Of a stretch of 64,000 nt of DNA, positions 1-8,883 are shown in pieces. The notes beneath the pieces are model-generated. The model searched no databases. It worked only from the letters and a program-made list of their open reading frames with translations, and was not told the DNA's origin. This DNA comes from JAWWOW01 sp033851265. Lineage in GTDB: Bacteria; Actinomycetota; Actinomycetes; JAWWOW01. Every line of letters begins with the position of its first letter. Position 1 is the stretch's first letter. The translations under genes and the position numbers were made by a program. The stretch is from assembly GCA_033851265.1 (NCBI GenBank), contig JAWWOW010000015.1:93055-157054 (forward strand), read 5' to 3'.

Positions 1-276
1 TTCTTCGACCGGCAGACAGTCGATTCTGCGAGCAACGTGGTCACCGCCCTGCAGAAGGGCGAGCGCCCGCAACCGACGCGTGGTGCGCCGTTGTGCACGT
101 TCCGGGAGATGTCGCGACAGCTCGCCGGGCTCGGCGACAACCGTCCCGGTGCCGTCGATGCCGAGGCCGGTGGCGAGCCCACGCTGATCGGCTTGCGTGT
201 TGCCGCTGAGCGCGGCGAGGCAGCACCGGCGTACCCCGACGGTCGTGCTGCATCGGCAGCAGCAGGTGATGCCTGA
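1..276 (+). CDS. nuoE: NADH-quinone oxidoreductase subunit E, C-terminal part (partial)
   Basis: Only the last 91 codons are inside the window; the reading frame is open from base 1. The visible part contains the conserved NuoE C-terminal signature PTRGAPLCTF followed by a low-complexity Ala/Gly/Glu tail. NuoE is the 24-kDa thioredoxin-like [2Fe-2S] (N1a) subunit of the NADH dehydrogenase arm of complex I; the cluster ligands should lie upstream of the window. The TGA stop overlaps the next start as TGATG, so translation is coupled to nuoF. Identification rests on the tail motif and the perfect nuo gene order that follows. Confidence 0.93.
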   Translation, partial: FFDRQTVDSASNVVTALQKGERPQPTRGAPLCTFREMSRQLAGLGDNRPGAVDAEAGGEPTLIGLRVAAERGEAAPAYPDGRAASAAAGDA

Positions 277-1568
277 TGCCGATCACCCCTGTCCTGACCA
301 AGCGGTGGGCCGAACCACGTTCGTGGACGCTCGAGACGTACGAGCGCACCGATGGCTATCGCGCGTTGCGCAAGGCCCTGACGATGAACCCCGACGAAGT
401 CATTGCCGTCGTCAAGGACGCCACCCTGCGTGGGCGCGGTGGCGCGGGCTTCCCCGCGGGTCAGAAATGGGGCTTCATCCCGCAGGGTGACGGCAAGCCG
501 CACTACGTCGTCGTCAACGCCGACGAAGGTGAACCCGGCACGTGCCGCGACGCGCCTCTCATGATGATGGACCCGCACTCGCTCATCGAGGGAACGATCA
601 TTGCGGCGTACGCCGTACGCAGCAATCACGCGTTCATCTACTTGCGCGGAGAGTTGGTCCACGCCGGCCGTCGCCTCGAGGCGGCCATCAAAGAGGCCTA
701 CGACGCCAACTACCTCGGCAAGAACATCCTCGGCACGGGATTCGATCTCGAGGTGACGATGCACCGGGGTGCAGGTGCGTACATCTGTGGTGAGGAAACC
801 GCGTTGCTCGATTCCCTCGAGGGCTACCGCGGGCAACCCCGACTGAAGCCACCGTTCCCGGCGACACACGGCTTGTACGCCTGCCCCACGGTGGTGAACA
901 ACGTCGGGACGCTGGCGAGCGTGCCGTTCATCCTGCTCGGCGGTCCCGAGTGGTGGAAGCAGATGGGTCCGGAGAAGTCGCCGGGCACCAGCATCTTCTC
1001 GTTGTCGGGTCGCGTCGCGCGACCAGGTCAGTACGAAGCGCCGATGGGAACGACGCTTCGCGAGCTGCTCGACATGGCAGGTGGCGTGCGCGACGGCAAC
1101 GAGATCAAGTTCTGGACACCAGGCGGCTCGTCGACGCCATTGCTGACACGCGAGCACCTCGACGTACCTCTCGACTTCGAGTCCGTCGCAGAGGCGGGCT
1201 CCATGAACGGCACGAGCGCAATCATGGTGTTCGACGAGTTCGACTGCGTCGTACGCGCTGCCGCCAAATGGTGTGAGTTCTACGCACATGAGTCGTGTGG
1301 CAAGTGCACGCCGTGTCGCGAGGGCACGTTCTGGTACGTCCAGATCTACGACCGACTCGAGCGCGGAGACGCGACCGCCGAAGACATCGAGACCTTGCTC
1401 GACCTGAGTGACAACATTTTCGGCCGGTCGTTCTGCGCGCTCGGTGACGGCGCCGTCAGCCCAGTCATCTCCTCCATCCAGTACTTCCGCGACGAGTACG
1501 TCGCGCACTACGAGCAGGGTGGCTGCCCCTTCGACACCCGTCGCTCCCTCGCAGGTGCACGCCAATGA
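276..1568 (+). CDS. nuoF: NADH-quinone oxidoreductase subunit F
   Basis: A 430-residue NuoF of normal family length. It binds NADH and FMN and carries the N3 [4Fe-4S] cluster, making it the electron entry site of complex I on the cytoplasmic side. Visible motifs are the glycine-rich nucleotide/FMN loop GRGGAGFPAGQKW (about residues 53-65), the NADEGEPGT segment near residue 89, and the cluster ligands Cys341, Cys344 and Cys347 in ESCGKCTPCREGT with the fourth ligand Cys387 in SFCALGDGA. The ATG overlaps the nuoE stop by one base and the stop overlaps the nuoG ATG (ATGA). No missing key residue was noticed. Confidence 0.98.
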   Translation: MPITPVLTKRWAEPRSWTLETYERTDGYRALRKALTMNPDEVIAVVKDATLRGRGGAGFPAGQKWGFIPQGDGKPHYVVVNADEGEPGTCRDAPLMMMDPHSLIEGTIIAAYAVRSNHAFIYLRGELVHAGRRLEAAIKEAYDANYLGKNILGTGFDLEVTMHRGAGAYICGEETALLDSLEGYRGQPRLKPPFPATHGLYACPTVVNNVGTLASVPFILLGGPEWWKQMGPEKSPGTSIFSLSGRVARPGQYEAPMGTTLRELLDMAGGVRDGNEIKFWTPGGSSTPLLTREHLDVPLDFESVAEAGSMNGTSAIMVFDEFDCVVRAAAKWCEFYAHESCGKCTPCREGTFWYVQIYDRLERGDATAEDIETLLDLSDNIFGRSFCALGDGAVSPVISSIQYFRDEYVAHYEQGGCPFDTRRSLAGARQ

Positions 1569-3982
1569 CAGTGACGACGACCACCCCACCGGGCGGAGCA
1601 TCGGGCGAGCGTCCCGATGGCACGGTCACCATCACCATCGACGGGTTCGAGCTACACGTCCCCAAGGGCACCCTCGTCATCCGCGCGGCGGAGTTGTTGG
1701 GGATTCAGATCCCGCGGTTCTGCGACCACCCGTTGCTCGACCCCATCGGTGCATGCCGTCAGTGCATTGTCGAGATCGAAGGCCAGCGCAAGCCGCAGAC
1801 AGCGTGCACGACACCCGTTGCCGACGGCATGGTCGTCCGCACGCAACTGACCTCGCAGGTCGCGGACAAGGCGCAACAGGGGACGATGGAACTGCTCCTC
1901 ATCAACCATCCTCTCGACTGCCCGGTCTGCGACAAGGGCGGCGAGTGCCCCTTGCAGAACCAAGCGATGAGCAATGGCCGGGCCGACTCGCGATTCCGCG
2001 ACGAGAAGCGCACCTTCCCGAAGCCGATTGCGATCTCGTCGCAGGTCTTGCTTGACCGCGAGCGCTGCGTTCTGTGCGCGCGCTGCACGCGGTTCTCCCA
2101 ACAGATCGCCGGCGACCCGTTCATCGAGCTGTTCGAACGCGGGGCTCTCGAGCAGGTCGCGATTTACGAGGACGAGCCGTTCGAGTCGTACTTCTCCGGT
2201 AACACCGTGCAGATCTGCCCGGTCGGCGCGCTGACCGGTGCGCAGTACCGGTTCCGGGCTCGGCCCTTCGACCTGCAGTCGACCCCGTCGGTCTGTGAAC
2301 ACTGCTCGTCGGGCTGCGCGCAACGGGCTGACTGGCGCCGCGGCAAGGTCATGCGACGTCTCGCAGGGGACGACCCGCAGGTCAACGAGGAATGGAACTG
2401 CGACAAGGGCCGGTGGGGGTTTGCCTACGCCACCGCTGCGGACCGCATCACCACGCCGCTGGTTCGGGACGACGAGGGATACCTCGTCGAGGCCAGCTGG
2501 ACCGAAGCACTGGAACGCGCGGCCACGGGATTGCGGGCGGCAGTCGGGCGCGCCGGCGTACTGCCCGGTGGTCGGCTGACCTTCGAAGATGCGTACGCGT
2601 ACGCCAAGTTCGCGCGTACGGCGCTGCGGACCAACGACGTCGACTTCCGTGCTCGCCCGCATTCGTCAGAAGAGGCGGAGTTCCTGGCGGCGCGGGTGGC
2701 CGGCCGTACGGCGACGACGTACGCCGACCTCGACACGGCGCCGATCGTGCTGCTCGTGGCGTTCGAGCCCGAGGAGGAGTCGCCGATCGTCTTCCTCAGG
2801 TTGCGCAAGGCGGCAACGAAGGACACTCGGGTTGCTGCCATCGGCCCGATGACGACGAATGGTGCGCGCAAGCTCGGCGCCACGTTGCTCAAGACCATCC
2901 CCGGTGGCGAGTCCCAGGTGCTCGCCGCATTGACGCAGCCAACGGGTGTGGACAAGGCGGGCGACGACATCGTGCGACTGCTGCGCGAGCCGGGCGCCGT
3001 GATCCTGCTCGGCGAACGTCTCGCGTCCGTGCCCGGTGGGTTCTCCGCGGCCGCGCGGCTTGCCGATGCCACGGGCGCGCAGCTCGCATGGGTGCCACGT
3101 CGCGCTGGCGACCGCGGCGCCCTCGACGCCGGTCTGCTGCCGGGCTTGCTGCCGGGTGGACATGCGTTGTCGGATGCATCGGCGCTCGGGTGGACCGGCG
3201 TACCGACCCAAGCCGGCCGTGAACTCAGCGCCATCGTGGAAGCCGCACGATCCGGAGGCATCGACGCTCTCGTCGTGGGAGCGGTCGATCCCGATGACCT
3301 GCCCGACCCGCAGGCGGCGATCGACGCGCTAGAAACGGTGCCGTTCCTGGTCAGTCTCGAGATTCGGGAAAGCGCGGTGACGGCACGCGCCGACGTCGTC
3401 CTTCCCGTCGCCGCCGCCGTCGAGAAGGCGGGGAGCTACATCGACTGGGAAGGTCGCGTCCGTCCCTTCCCGGAGACGCTCCTCGCGACCGGCGCCCTGC
3501 CCGACGGCCGTGTGTTGCACGTCCTCGCCGAGGAGATGGGTGTCGACCTGGGTTTGCCCGACTTTGAGGCTGCGCGCGCAGAACTTGAACGCATCGGTCG
3601 CGCGCCGGGGACTCCCGCGGCTGCACCATCACACGAAGCAGCACGCACGCAACAACCGGAGCGTGGCCAGGCGATCCTCGCGACGTGGCATCTGCTGCTT
3701 GACGCTGGTCGGTTGCAAGACGGCGAGCCCCACCTTGCGGGTACGGCGAAGCAGGCCACCGCCGTACTCAACGCGTCGACCGCGGCTGAGGTCGGCGTTG
3801 TCGCGGGTCAGCAGGTGAACGTCGCCACCGATCGCGGGTCGATTTCGTTGCCCGTCGCGATCGGCGACTTGCCCGATCGAGTCGTATGGCTGCCGACCAA
3901 TTCGGTGGGCTCGGCCGTACGCCGCGACCTCAATGCCGACGCAGGTGCGCTCGTCCGGCTCAGTGCGGGTGGTGCACGGTGA
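1565..3982 (+). CDS. nuoG: NADH-quinone oxidoreductase subunit G
   Basis: An 805-residue NuoG, the large iron-sulfur subunit of the peripheral arm. An N-terminal plant-type [2Fe-2S] domain (N1b; ligands in CDHPLLDPIGACRQC plus a later Cys) is followed by the His-Cys3 region HPLDCPVCDKGGECPLQ (N5), a ferredoxin-like CVLCARCTRFS/CPVGAL pair (N4), then a molybdopterin-oxidoreductase-like body. The body keeps a CxxCxxxCx27C motif (CEHCSSGC, then C in NCDKGR), which matches the extra N7 cluster site known in some bacterial NuoG. The middle and C-terminal part are the usual degenerate molybdopterin fold. Starts in an ATGA overlap with nuoF; its TGA overlaps the GTG of nuoH. Confidence 0.97.
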   Translation: MTVTTTTPPGGASGERPDGTVTITIDGFELHVPKGTLVIRAAELLGIQIPRFCDHPLLDPIGACRQCIVEIEGQRKPQTACTTPVADGMVVRTQLTSQVADKAQQGTMELLLINHPLDCPVCDKGGECPLQNQAMSNGRADSRFRDEKRTFPKPIAISSQVLLDRERCVLCARCTRFSQQIAGDPFIELFERGALEQVAIYEDEPFESYFSGNTVQICPVGALTGAQYRFRARPFDLQSTPSVCEHCSSGCAQRADWRRGKVMRRLAGDDPQVNEEWNCDKGRWGFAYATAADRITTPLVRDDEGYLVEASWTEALERAATGLRAAVGRAGVLPGGRLTFEDAYAYAKFARTALRTNDVDFRARPHSSEEAEFLAARVAGRTATTYADLDTAPIVLLVAFEPEEESPIVFLRLRKAATKDTRVAAIGPMTTNGARKLGATLLKTIPGGESQVLAALTQPTGVDKAGDDIVRLLREPGAVILLGERLASVPGGFSAAARLADATGAQLAWVPRRAGDRGALDAGLLPGLLPGGHALSDASALGWTGVPTQAGRELSAIVEAARSGGIDALVVGAVDPDDLPDPQAAIDALETVPFLVSLEIRESAVTARADVVLPVAAAVEKAGSYIDWEGRVRPFPETLLATGALPDGRVLHVLAEEMGVDLGLPDFEAARAELERIGRAPGTPAAAPSHEAARTQQPERGQAILATWHLLLDAGRLQDGEPHLAGTAKQATAVLNASTAAEVGVVAGQQVNVATDRGSISLPVAIGDLPDRVVWLPTNSVGSAVRRDLNADAGALVRLSAGGAR

Positions 3983-5277
3983 CCTTCGACCTCGCGACCG
4001 GTGCGACGGTGCTGGCGGACAGCCGGGAGGTCGCGGGCTTCGGTACCGACCCGTGGTGGCTGGTCCTCATCAAGGTTGTTGCGGTCTTCGCGTTCCTGGT
4101 CGTCCTCACGCTGTTCATGATCGTGTTCGAGCGTCGCGTCGTCGCCCGGATGCAGATGCGCATCGGCCCCAACCGGGTGGGCCCGAACGGCTCACTGCAG
4201 AGCCTCGCGGACGGCATCAAGCTGGCACTCAAAGAGGACATCATCCCGGCGATCGTCGACCGGCCGGTCTACATCTTGGCGCCGATCATCTCCGCGGTCC
4301 CGGCGTTCCTCGGCTTTGCGGTGATCCCGATGGGTGGCACCGTTTCCATCTTCGGTCACCACACCGCGTTGCAACTGACTGACCTTCCCGTTGCGGTGCT
4401 CTTCGTGCTCGCGATGAGCGCGATTGGCGTCTACGGCCTCGTGCTGGCCGGCTGGTCAAGTGGCTCGACCTATCCGTTGCTCGGTGGTCTTCGTTCGACG
4501 GCGCAGGTCATCTCCTACGAGATTGCGCTGAGCCTCTCGCTGGTACCTGTCTTGATCTTTGCCAGCTCGATGTCCACATCGGAGATCGTCTCTGCGCAGC
4601 ACGGCCGGTGGTTCCTGATCGCGTTACCGGTGTCGTTCCTCATCTACGCGGTTGCGGGTGTCGGTGAAACCAACCGCGCGCCCTTCGACCTTCCCGAGGC
4701 CGAGGGTGAGCTCGTCGGCGGTTTCCACACGGAGTACTCCTCACTGAAGTTCGCGATGTTCTTCCTCGCCGAATACATCAACATGACGACGGTCGCCGCG
4801 CTGGCGACGACGGTCTTCCTCGGCGGATGGCTGCCGATGTGGCCGCTCACCAGCTTCGACTCGGGTTGGATCACGCTGCTCTGGTTCTTCATCAAGCTGA
4901 TGCTCGTGCTGTTCGTCTTCGTCTGGCTGCGCGGCACCTTGCCTCGCCTTCGCTACGACCAGTTCATGAAGCTGGGATGGAAGGTGCTCATCCCCGTTGG
5001 TCTCGTTTGGCTGCTTCTCGTTGCGACTGCCCGGACCTACTTCAACAACACCAGCGACCGCCGTGAGATCGCACTATGGGGCGGCGGGATCGTCGTCGTC
5101 CTCTGCCTGATCGTGGCGTTCTGGCCGGTGCCACCAACCGAGGACGAGAACGCGGAACGCGTTCCCGAGCCTTACGACGCGTACGCCGGTGGATTTCCCG
5201 TACCTCCGCTTCCGGGGCAACTGATCCCGGGAACGGTCGAGCACGCGCCAAAGGAGGTGACCGGTGCCCGAGAGTGA
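3979..5277 (+). CDS. nuoH: NADH-quinone oxidoreductase subunit H
   Basis: A 432-residue integral membrane NuoH (ND1), with about eight hydrophobic helices; it connects the peripheral arm to the membrane arm and forms much of the quinone channel. Family signatures include ERRVVARMQMRIGPNRVGP near residue 50 and GVGETNRAPFDLPEAEGEL with the charged quinone-site loop, then EYSSLKFAMFFLAEY. The GTG start was chosen because it overlaps the nuoG stop (GTGA), the coupling used through this operon; reading further upstream only adds sequence that overlaps nuoG. The C-terminal cytoplasmic tail after the last helix is longer than in proteobacterial NuoH, as is usual in actinomycetes. Confidence 0.96.
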   Translation: MTFDLATGATVLADSREVAGFGTDPWWLVLIKVVAVFAFLVVLTLFMIVFERRVVARMQMRIGPNRVGPNGSLQSLADGIKLALKEDIIPAIVDRPVYILAPIISAVPAFLGFAVIPMGGTVSIFGHHTALQLTDLPVAVLFVLAMSAIGVYGLVLAGWSSGSTYPLLGGLRSTAQVISYEIALSLSLVPVLIFASSMSTSEIVSAQHGRWFLIALPVSFLIYAVAGVGETNRAPFDLPEAEGELVGGFHTEYSSLKFAMFFLAEYINMTTVAALATTVFLGGWLPMWPLTSFDSGWITLLWFFIKLMLVLFVFVWLRGTLPRLRYDQFMKLGWKVLIPVGLVWLLLVATARTYFNNTSDRREIALWGGGIVVVLCLIVAFWPVPPTEDENAERVPEPYDAYAGGFPVPPLPGQLIPGTVEHAPKEVTGARE

Positions 5278-5815
5278 GAACAAGTCCAGCATGTTCGACC
5301 CGATCAAAGGGTTCGGCGTGACCTTCTCCACCATGTTCAAGAAGGTCAACACCGAGCAGTACCCCGAAGAGAAGAAGCCGACGGCGCCGCGCTTCCACGG
5401 CCGGCACGTCCTCAACCGTCACTCCGACGGACTGGAAAAGTGCATCGGCTGCGAACTCTGCGCTTGGGCCTGCCCGGCGGACGCCATTTATGTCGAAGGC
5501 GCGGACAACACCGACGAGGAGCGTTACTCACCCGGTGAGCGTTACGGCCGCGTCTACCAGATCAACTACCTGCGTTGCATTTTCTGTGGTCTGTGCATCG
5601 AGGCGTGCCCGACGCGGGCACTGACGATGAGCAACGAGTACGAGCTCGCTGACTCGAGTCGGGAGGACCTCATATTCACCAAGGAGCAGCTCCTCGCGCC
5701 GCTCCTGCCAGGGATGGAAGCCCCGCCGCATCCGATGCGTCTTGGCGCCGACGAGGTCGACTACTACACGGGTGCCGGAACGCCACCGGGCGCGACGCCA
5801 GCGGAGCCTTCGTGA
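5264..5815 (+). CDS. nuoI: NADH-quinone oxidoreductase subunit I
   Basis: A 183-residue NuoI, the TYKY-type subunit holding two [4Fe-4S] clusters (N6a, N6b) between NuoG and NuoB. Both ferredoxin motifs are intact: CIGCELCAWACP and CIFCGLCIEACP. The GTG start lies 8 bases after a strong Shine-Dalgarno sequence AAAGGAGGTGA and overlaps the end of nuoH by 14 bases. A second, shorter NuoI-like protein is encoded in the window at 33507-33890. Confidence 0.97.
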   Translation: MPESENKSSMFDPIKGFGVTFSTMFKKVNTEQYPEEKKPTAPRFHGRHVLNRHSDGLEKCIGCELCAWACPADAIYVEGADNTDEERYSPGERYGRVYQINYLRCIFCGLCIEACPTRALTMSNEYELADSSREDLIFTKEQLLAPLLPGMEAPPHPMRLGADEVDYYTGAGTPPGATPAEPS

Positions 5816-6618
5816 TCGCTGCAACCAGTGCGCAGCTGCTTGGCGTCGGTCACACATCCGGTGCCGAGGCCGCGACCTTCTGGGTGCTGGGGCCGATCGC
5901 GGTTATCGCCGCGATCGGCATGGTGGCCACGCGTCGCGCCGTACATGCCGCCCTGCTGTTAGCGGTCGACATGATCGCGCTAGCAGTGTTGTACGCCGCT
6001 CAAGACGCGCCGTTCCTCGCGTTCGTACAGATCTTCGTCTACACCGGCGCCGTAATGATGCTGTTCCTCTTCGTGCTCATGCTCGTCGGAGTCGATGCGT
6101 CCGACTCGCTGATCGAGACCCTCAGGGGGCAGCGGATCGCCGCTCTCGTCCTCGCCCTTGGGTTCGCGGCGCTGTTGATCGGCGGCATCGGGAACGCTCT
6201 GGTCGACACTCCTGCCAAGGGCATCGCCGACGCCAATGCGGACGGCAATCCCACCGGTCTGGCCCGGATCCTGTTCACGCGCTACGTGTTCGCGTTCGAA
6301 GTCACGAGCGCCCTGCTCATCACGGCAGCGCTCGGCGCGATGGTCTTGACTCACCGCGAGCGCATCGGTCCACGCATCACCCAGCGCGACCGGATGCAGG
6401 CGCGCGTGCGCGAAGGCGCTCGACTCACTCCGCTGCCGAGCCCGGGCGTGTATGCGCGCCACAACGCCGTGGACGTGCCCGCATTGCAGCCAGACGGGTC
6501 GCCGGCTCCGGAAAGTCTCCCCGGTCTGCTCTCCGGGGGTTCTGCACCGGACCGGCGCATTGCCACACCCGCAGTGCTCGGCCCTGAGTCGGAGTCGGCG
6601 GGGGAGCCGACATCATGA
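5812..6618 (+). CDS. nuoJ: NADH-quinone oxidoreductase subunit J
   Basis: A 268-residue NuoJ (ND6), a membrane-arm subunit with five predicted hydrophobic helices in the first about 170 residues, including the conserved AFVQIFVYTGAVMMLFLFV helix with its pi-bulge region. The C-terminal about 90 residues are a hydrophilic, Pro/Ala/Gly-rich extension (ends SESAGEPTS) absent from short proteobacterial NuoJ. Starts at GTG in a GTGA overlap with nuoI and ends in an ATGA overlap with nuoK. Confidence 0.94.
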   Translation: MIAATSAQLLGVGHTSGAEAATFWVLGPIAVIAAIGMVATRRAVHAALLLAVDMIALAVLYAAQDAPFLAFVQIFVYTGAVMMLFLFVLMLVGVDASDSLIETLRGQRIAALVLALGFAALLIGGIGNALVDTPAKGIADANADGNPTGLARILFTRYVFAFEVTSALLITAALGAMVLTHRERIGPRITQRDRMQARVREGARLTPLPSPGVYARHNAVDVPALQPDGSPAPESLPGLLSGGSAPDRRIATPAVLGPESESAGEPTS

Positions 6619-6914
6619 GCCCGACCTACTACCTCTACCTGTCGGCCGTGCTGTTCAGCGTCGGCGCTGCCGGAGTCCTCGTACGCCGCAACTCGATCGT
6701 CGTGTTCATGTGCATCGAGTTGATGCTCAACGCCGTCAACCTCACACTCGTCACGTTCTCGCGGATCAACGGCAACCTCGATGGGCAGGTGATCGCGTTC
6801 TTCGTCATGGTCGTCGCGGCCGCGGAAGTCGTGGTCGGGCTGGCCATCATCGTGACAATCTTCCGAACCCGCCGCTCGGCCTCGGTCGACGACCCCAACC
6901 TGTTGAAGTACTGA
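6615..6914 (+). CDS. nuoK: NADH-quinone oxidoreductase subunit K
   Basis: A 99-residue NuoK (ND4L) with three transmembrane helices. The two membrane Glu residues important for proton transfer in the family are recognisable, in CIELMLNAVNL (helix 2) and AAAEVVVGLA (helix 3). Starts in an ATGA overlap with nuoJ and is followed after four bases by nuoL. Length is exactly the family norm. Confidence 0.97.
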   Translation: MSPTYYLYLSAVLFSVGAAGVLVRRNSIVVFMCIELMLNAVNLTLVTFSRINGNLDGQVIAFFVMVVAAAEVVVGLAIIVTIFRTRRSASVDDPNLLKY

Positions 6915-6918
6915 GCCG

Positions 6919-8880
6919 ATGCCTCTACTAACCCTCCCCGCCGATGCCTCCGTGCCGCCGCACCCTGTTGCCGCGCACGGCGTATTCACGTTGACGGTCC
7001 TGCTAATCCTGATCCCGCTCATTTCCTCAGCGGTTCTGCTGCTGGTCGGCAAGCGCGGCGACAAGTGGGCACATCTGCTCGGCGTCGGTGCTCCTGTGGC
7101 GTCGTTCGTGATCGCTCTCGTCGAGTTCTTCGCGCTACTTGGACGCAATGCCGACGATCGGAGCTTGAACCAACACCTCTATAGCTGGATCCCGGTCGAG
7201 GGCTTCCATGTTGACGCCGGGCTGCTTCTTGACCCGCTGTCGATGACTTTCGCGCTGCTCATCACCGGCGTGGGCAGCATCATTCATCTCTACTCGGTCG
7301 GCTACATGGAAGGCGACCCTGGCCGGCGGCGCTTCTTCGGCTTCATGAACTTCTTTGTGGCCGTGATGTTGCTCCTCGTCCTCGGCAACAACTACCTGTC
7401 GTTGTACGTCGGCTGGGAGGGTGTGGGTCTCGCGTCGTACCTGCTCATCGGGTACTACACGCACCGTCCGACCGCAGCAACCGCAGCCAAGAAGGCGTTC
7501 ATCGTCAACCGCGTCGGTGACGTTGGATTGGGCATCGCGATCATGCTGATGTTCGCGACGTTCGGGTCAACGTCGTTCGCCGGAGTCCTTGGCTCCGCTA
7601 CCGAGGCCAACAAGGGCACGCTCACCGCAATCGGGCTGCTGCTCCTCCTCGGCGCGTGCGGCAAGTCCGCGCAGTTCCCATTGCAGTCCTGGCTGCTCGA
7701 CGCGATGGAAGGTCCTACGCCGGTCTCCGCACTCATCCACGCAGCGACCATGGTGACCGCCGGTGTCTATCTGGTCGTCCGGTCAGGGCCCATCTACGAC
7801 GGCTCGAGCACGGCCCGGTTGCTCGTCGCGACGGTCGGCGCTGTGACGCTGACGTTCGGCGCGATCATCGGCTGCGCCAAGGACGACATCAAGAAGGTTC
7901 TCGCCGCATCGACCATGAGCCAGATCGGCTACATGATGCTGGCCGCCGGGCTCGGTGCCGCGGGCTACGCGATCGCGATCCTGCACCTGGTGACGCACGG
8001 TTTCTTCAAAGCGAACATGTTCCTCAGCGCCGGCTCGGTGATGCATGCGCTCGATGACGAAGTCGACATGCGCAAGTACGGCGGGCTGCGCAAGGTCATG
8101 CCGATCACGTTCCTGACATTCGGCGCCGGCTACCTGGCGATCATCGGCTTCCCCGGGTTCTCCGGGTTCTTCTCCAAGGACAAGATCATTGAAGCCGCGT
8201 TCGACAAGGGCGGCACTTCCGGCTGGATCCTCGGCATCACCGTCCTCGTGTGCGCGGGTCTCACGGCGTACTACATGACCCGGTTGATGATCATGACGTT
8301 CTTCGGCGAGAAGCGATGGGCGCCGGATGCGCACCCGCACGAGTCGCCACGGGTCATGACGATCCCGATGATCGTGCTCGCGGTTGGGTCGGTGCTTGCC
8401 GGCGCGCTGCTCACCCTCATCGGCAAAGGTCTGCAGGGCTTCCTCGAGCCGGTCACGGGCGAGGGTGTCGAGGTCGGTTCACACACAATCTCACCGCTCG
8501 TGTTGACGCTGCTCACCCTCGTCGTGGTCGCCGGCGGCATCACGGCAGCCGCGTTGCAGTACGGCAACAAGAAGATTCCCGTCGTCGCGCCGCAGGCCGT
8601 GCGGCCGACAACAGTCGCTGCACGTCGTGACCTTTACGGCGATGCCGTGAACGAGGCCGTGTTCATGCGACCCGGCCAGTACCTCACCCGGTTCCTCGTG
8701 TTCTTCGACAACAAGGGTGTCGACGGCGTCGTCAACGGCCTTGCCGCCGGCATCGGGGGAACGTCCGGACGGCTCCGCCGGCTGCAGACCGGTTTTGCCC
8801 GGTCGTACGCGTTGGCAATGTTCGCGGGTGCCGCTGTGATCGTCGCGGCTCTGCTGCTCGTCCGGATGGGGGGTGGCTGA
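6919..8880 (+). CDS. nuoL: NADH-quinone oxidoreductase subunit L
   Basis: A 653-residue NuoL (ND5), the distal antiporter-like proton channel of complex I. The core contains the family motifs GWEGVGLASYLLIGYY, the GKSAQFPLQSWLLDAMEGPT loop with the key Lys, and SALIHAATMVTAGVYLVVR; a C-terminal segment corresponds to the lateral helix and last transmembrane helix (AMFAGAAVIVAALLLV). Starts four bases after nuoK and ends three bases before nuoM. Confidence 0.97.
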   Translation: MPLLTLPADASVPPHPVAAHGVFTLTVLLILIPLISSAVLLLVGKRGDKWAHLLGVGAPVASFVIALVEFFALLGRNADDRSLNQHLYSWIPVEGFHVDAGLLLDPLSMTFALLITGVGSIIHLYSVGYMEGDPGRRRFFGFMNFFVAVMLLLVLGNNYLSLYVGWEGVGLASYLLIGYYTHRPTAATAAKKAFIVNRVGDVGLGIAIMLMFATFGSTSFAGVLGSATEANKGTLTAIGLLLLLGACGKSAQFPLQSWLLDAMEGPTPVSALIHAATMVTAGVYLVVRSGPIYDGSSTARLLVATVGAVTLTFGAIIGCAKDDIKKVLAASTMSQIGYMMLAAGLGAAGYAIAILHLVTHGFFKANMFLSAGSVMHALDDEVDMRKYGGLRKVMPITFLTFGAGYLAIIGFPGFSGFFSKDKIIEAAFDKGGTSGWILGITVLVCAGLTAYYMTRLMIMTFFGEKRWAPDAHPHESPRVMTIPMIVLAVGSVLAGALLTLIGKGLQGFLEPVTGEGVEVGSHTISPLVLTLLTLVVVAGGITAAALQYGNKKIPVVAPQAVRPTTVAARRDLYGDAVNEAVFMRPGQYLTRFLVFFDNKGVDGVVNGLAAGIGGTSGRLRRLQTGFARSYALAMFAGAAVIVAALLLVRMGGG

Positions 8881-8883
8881 GCC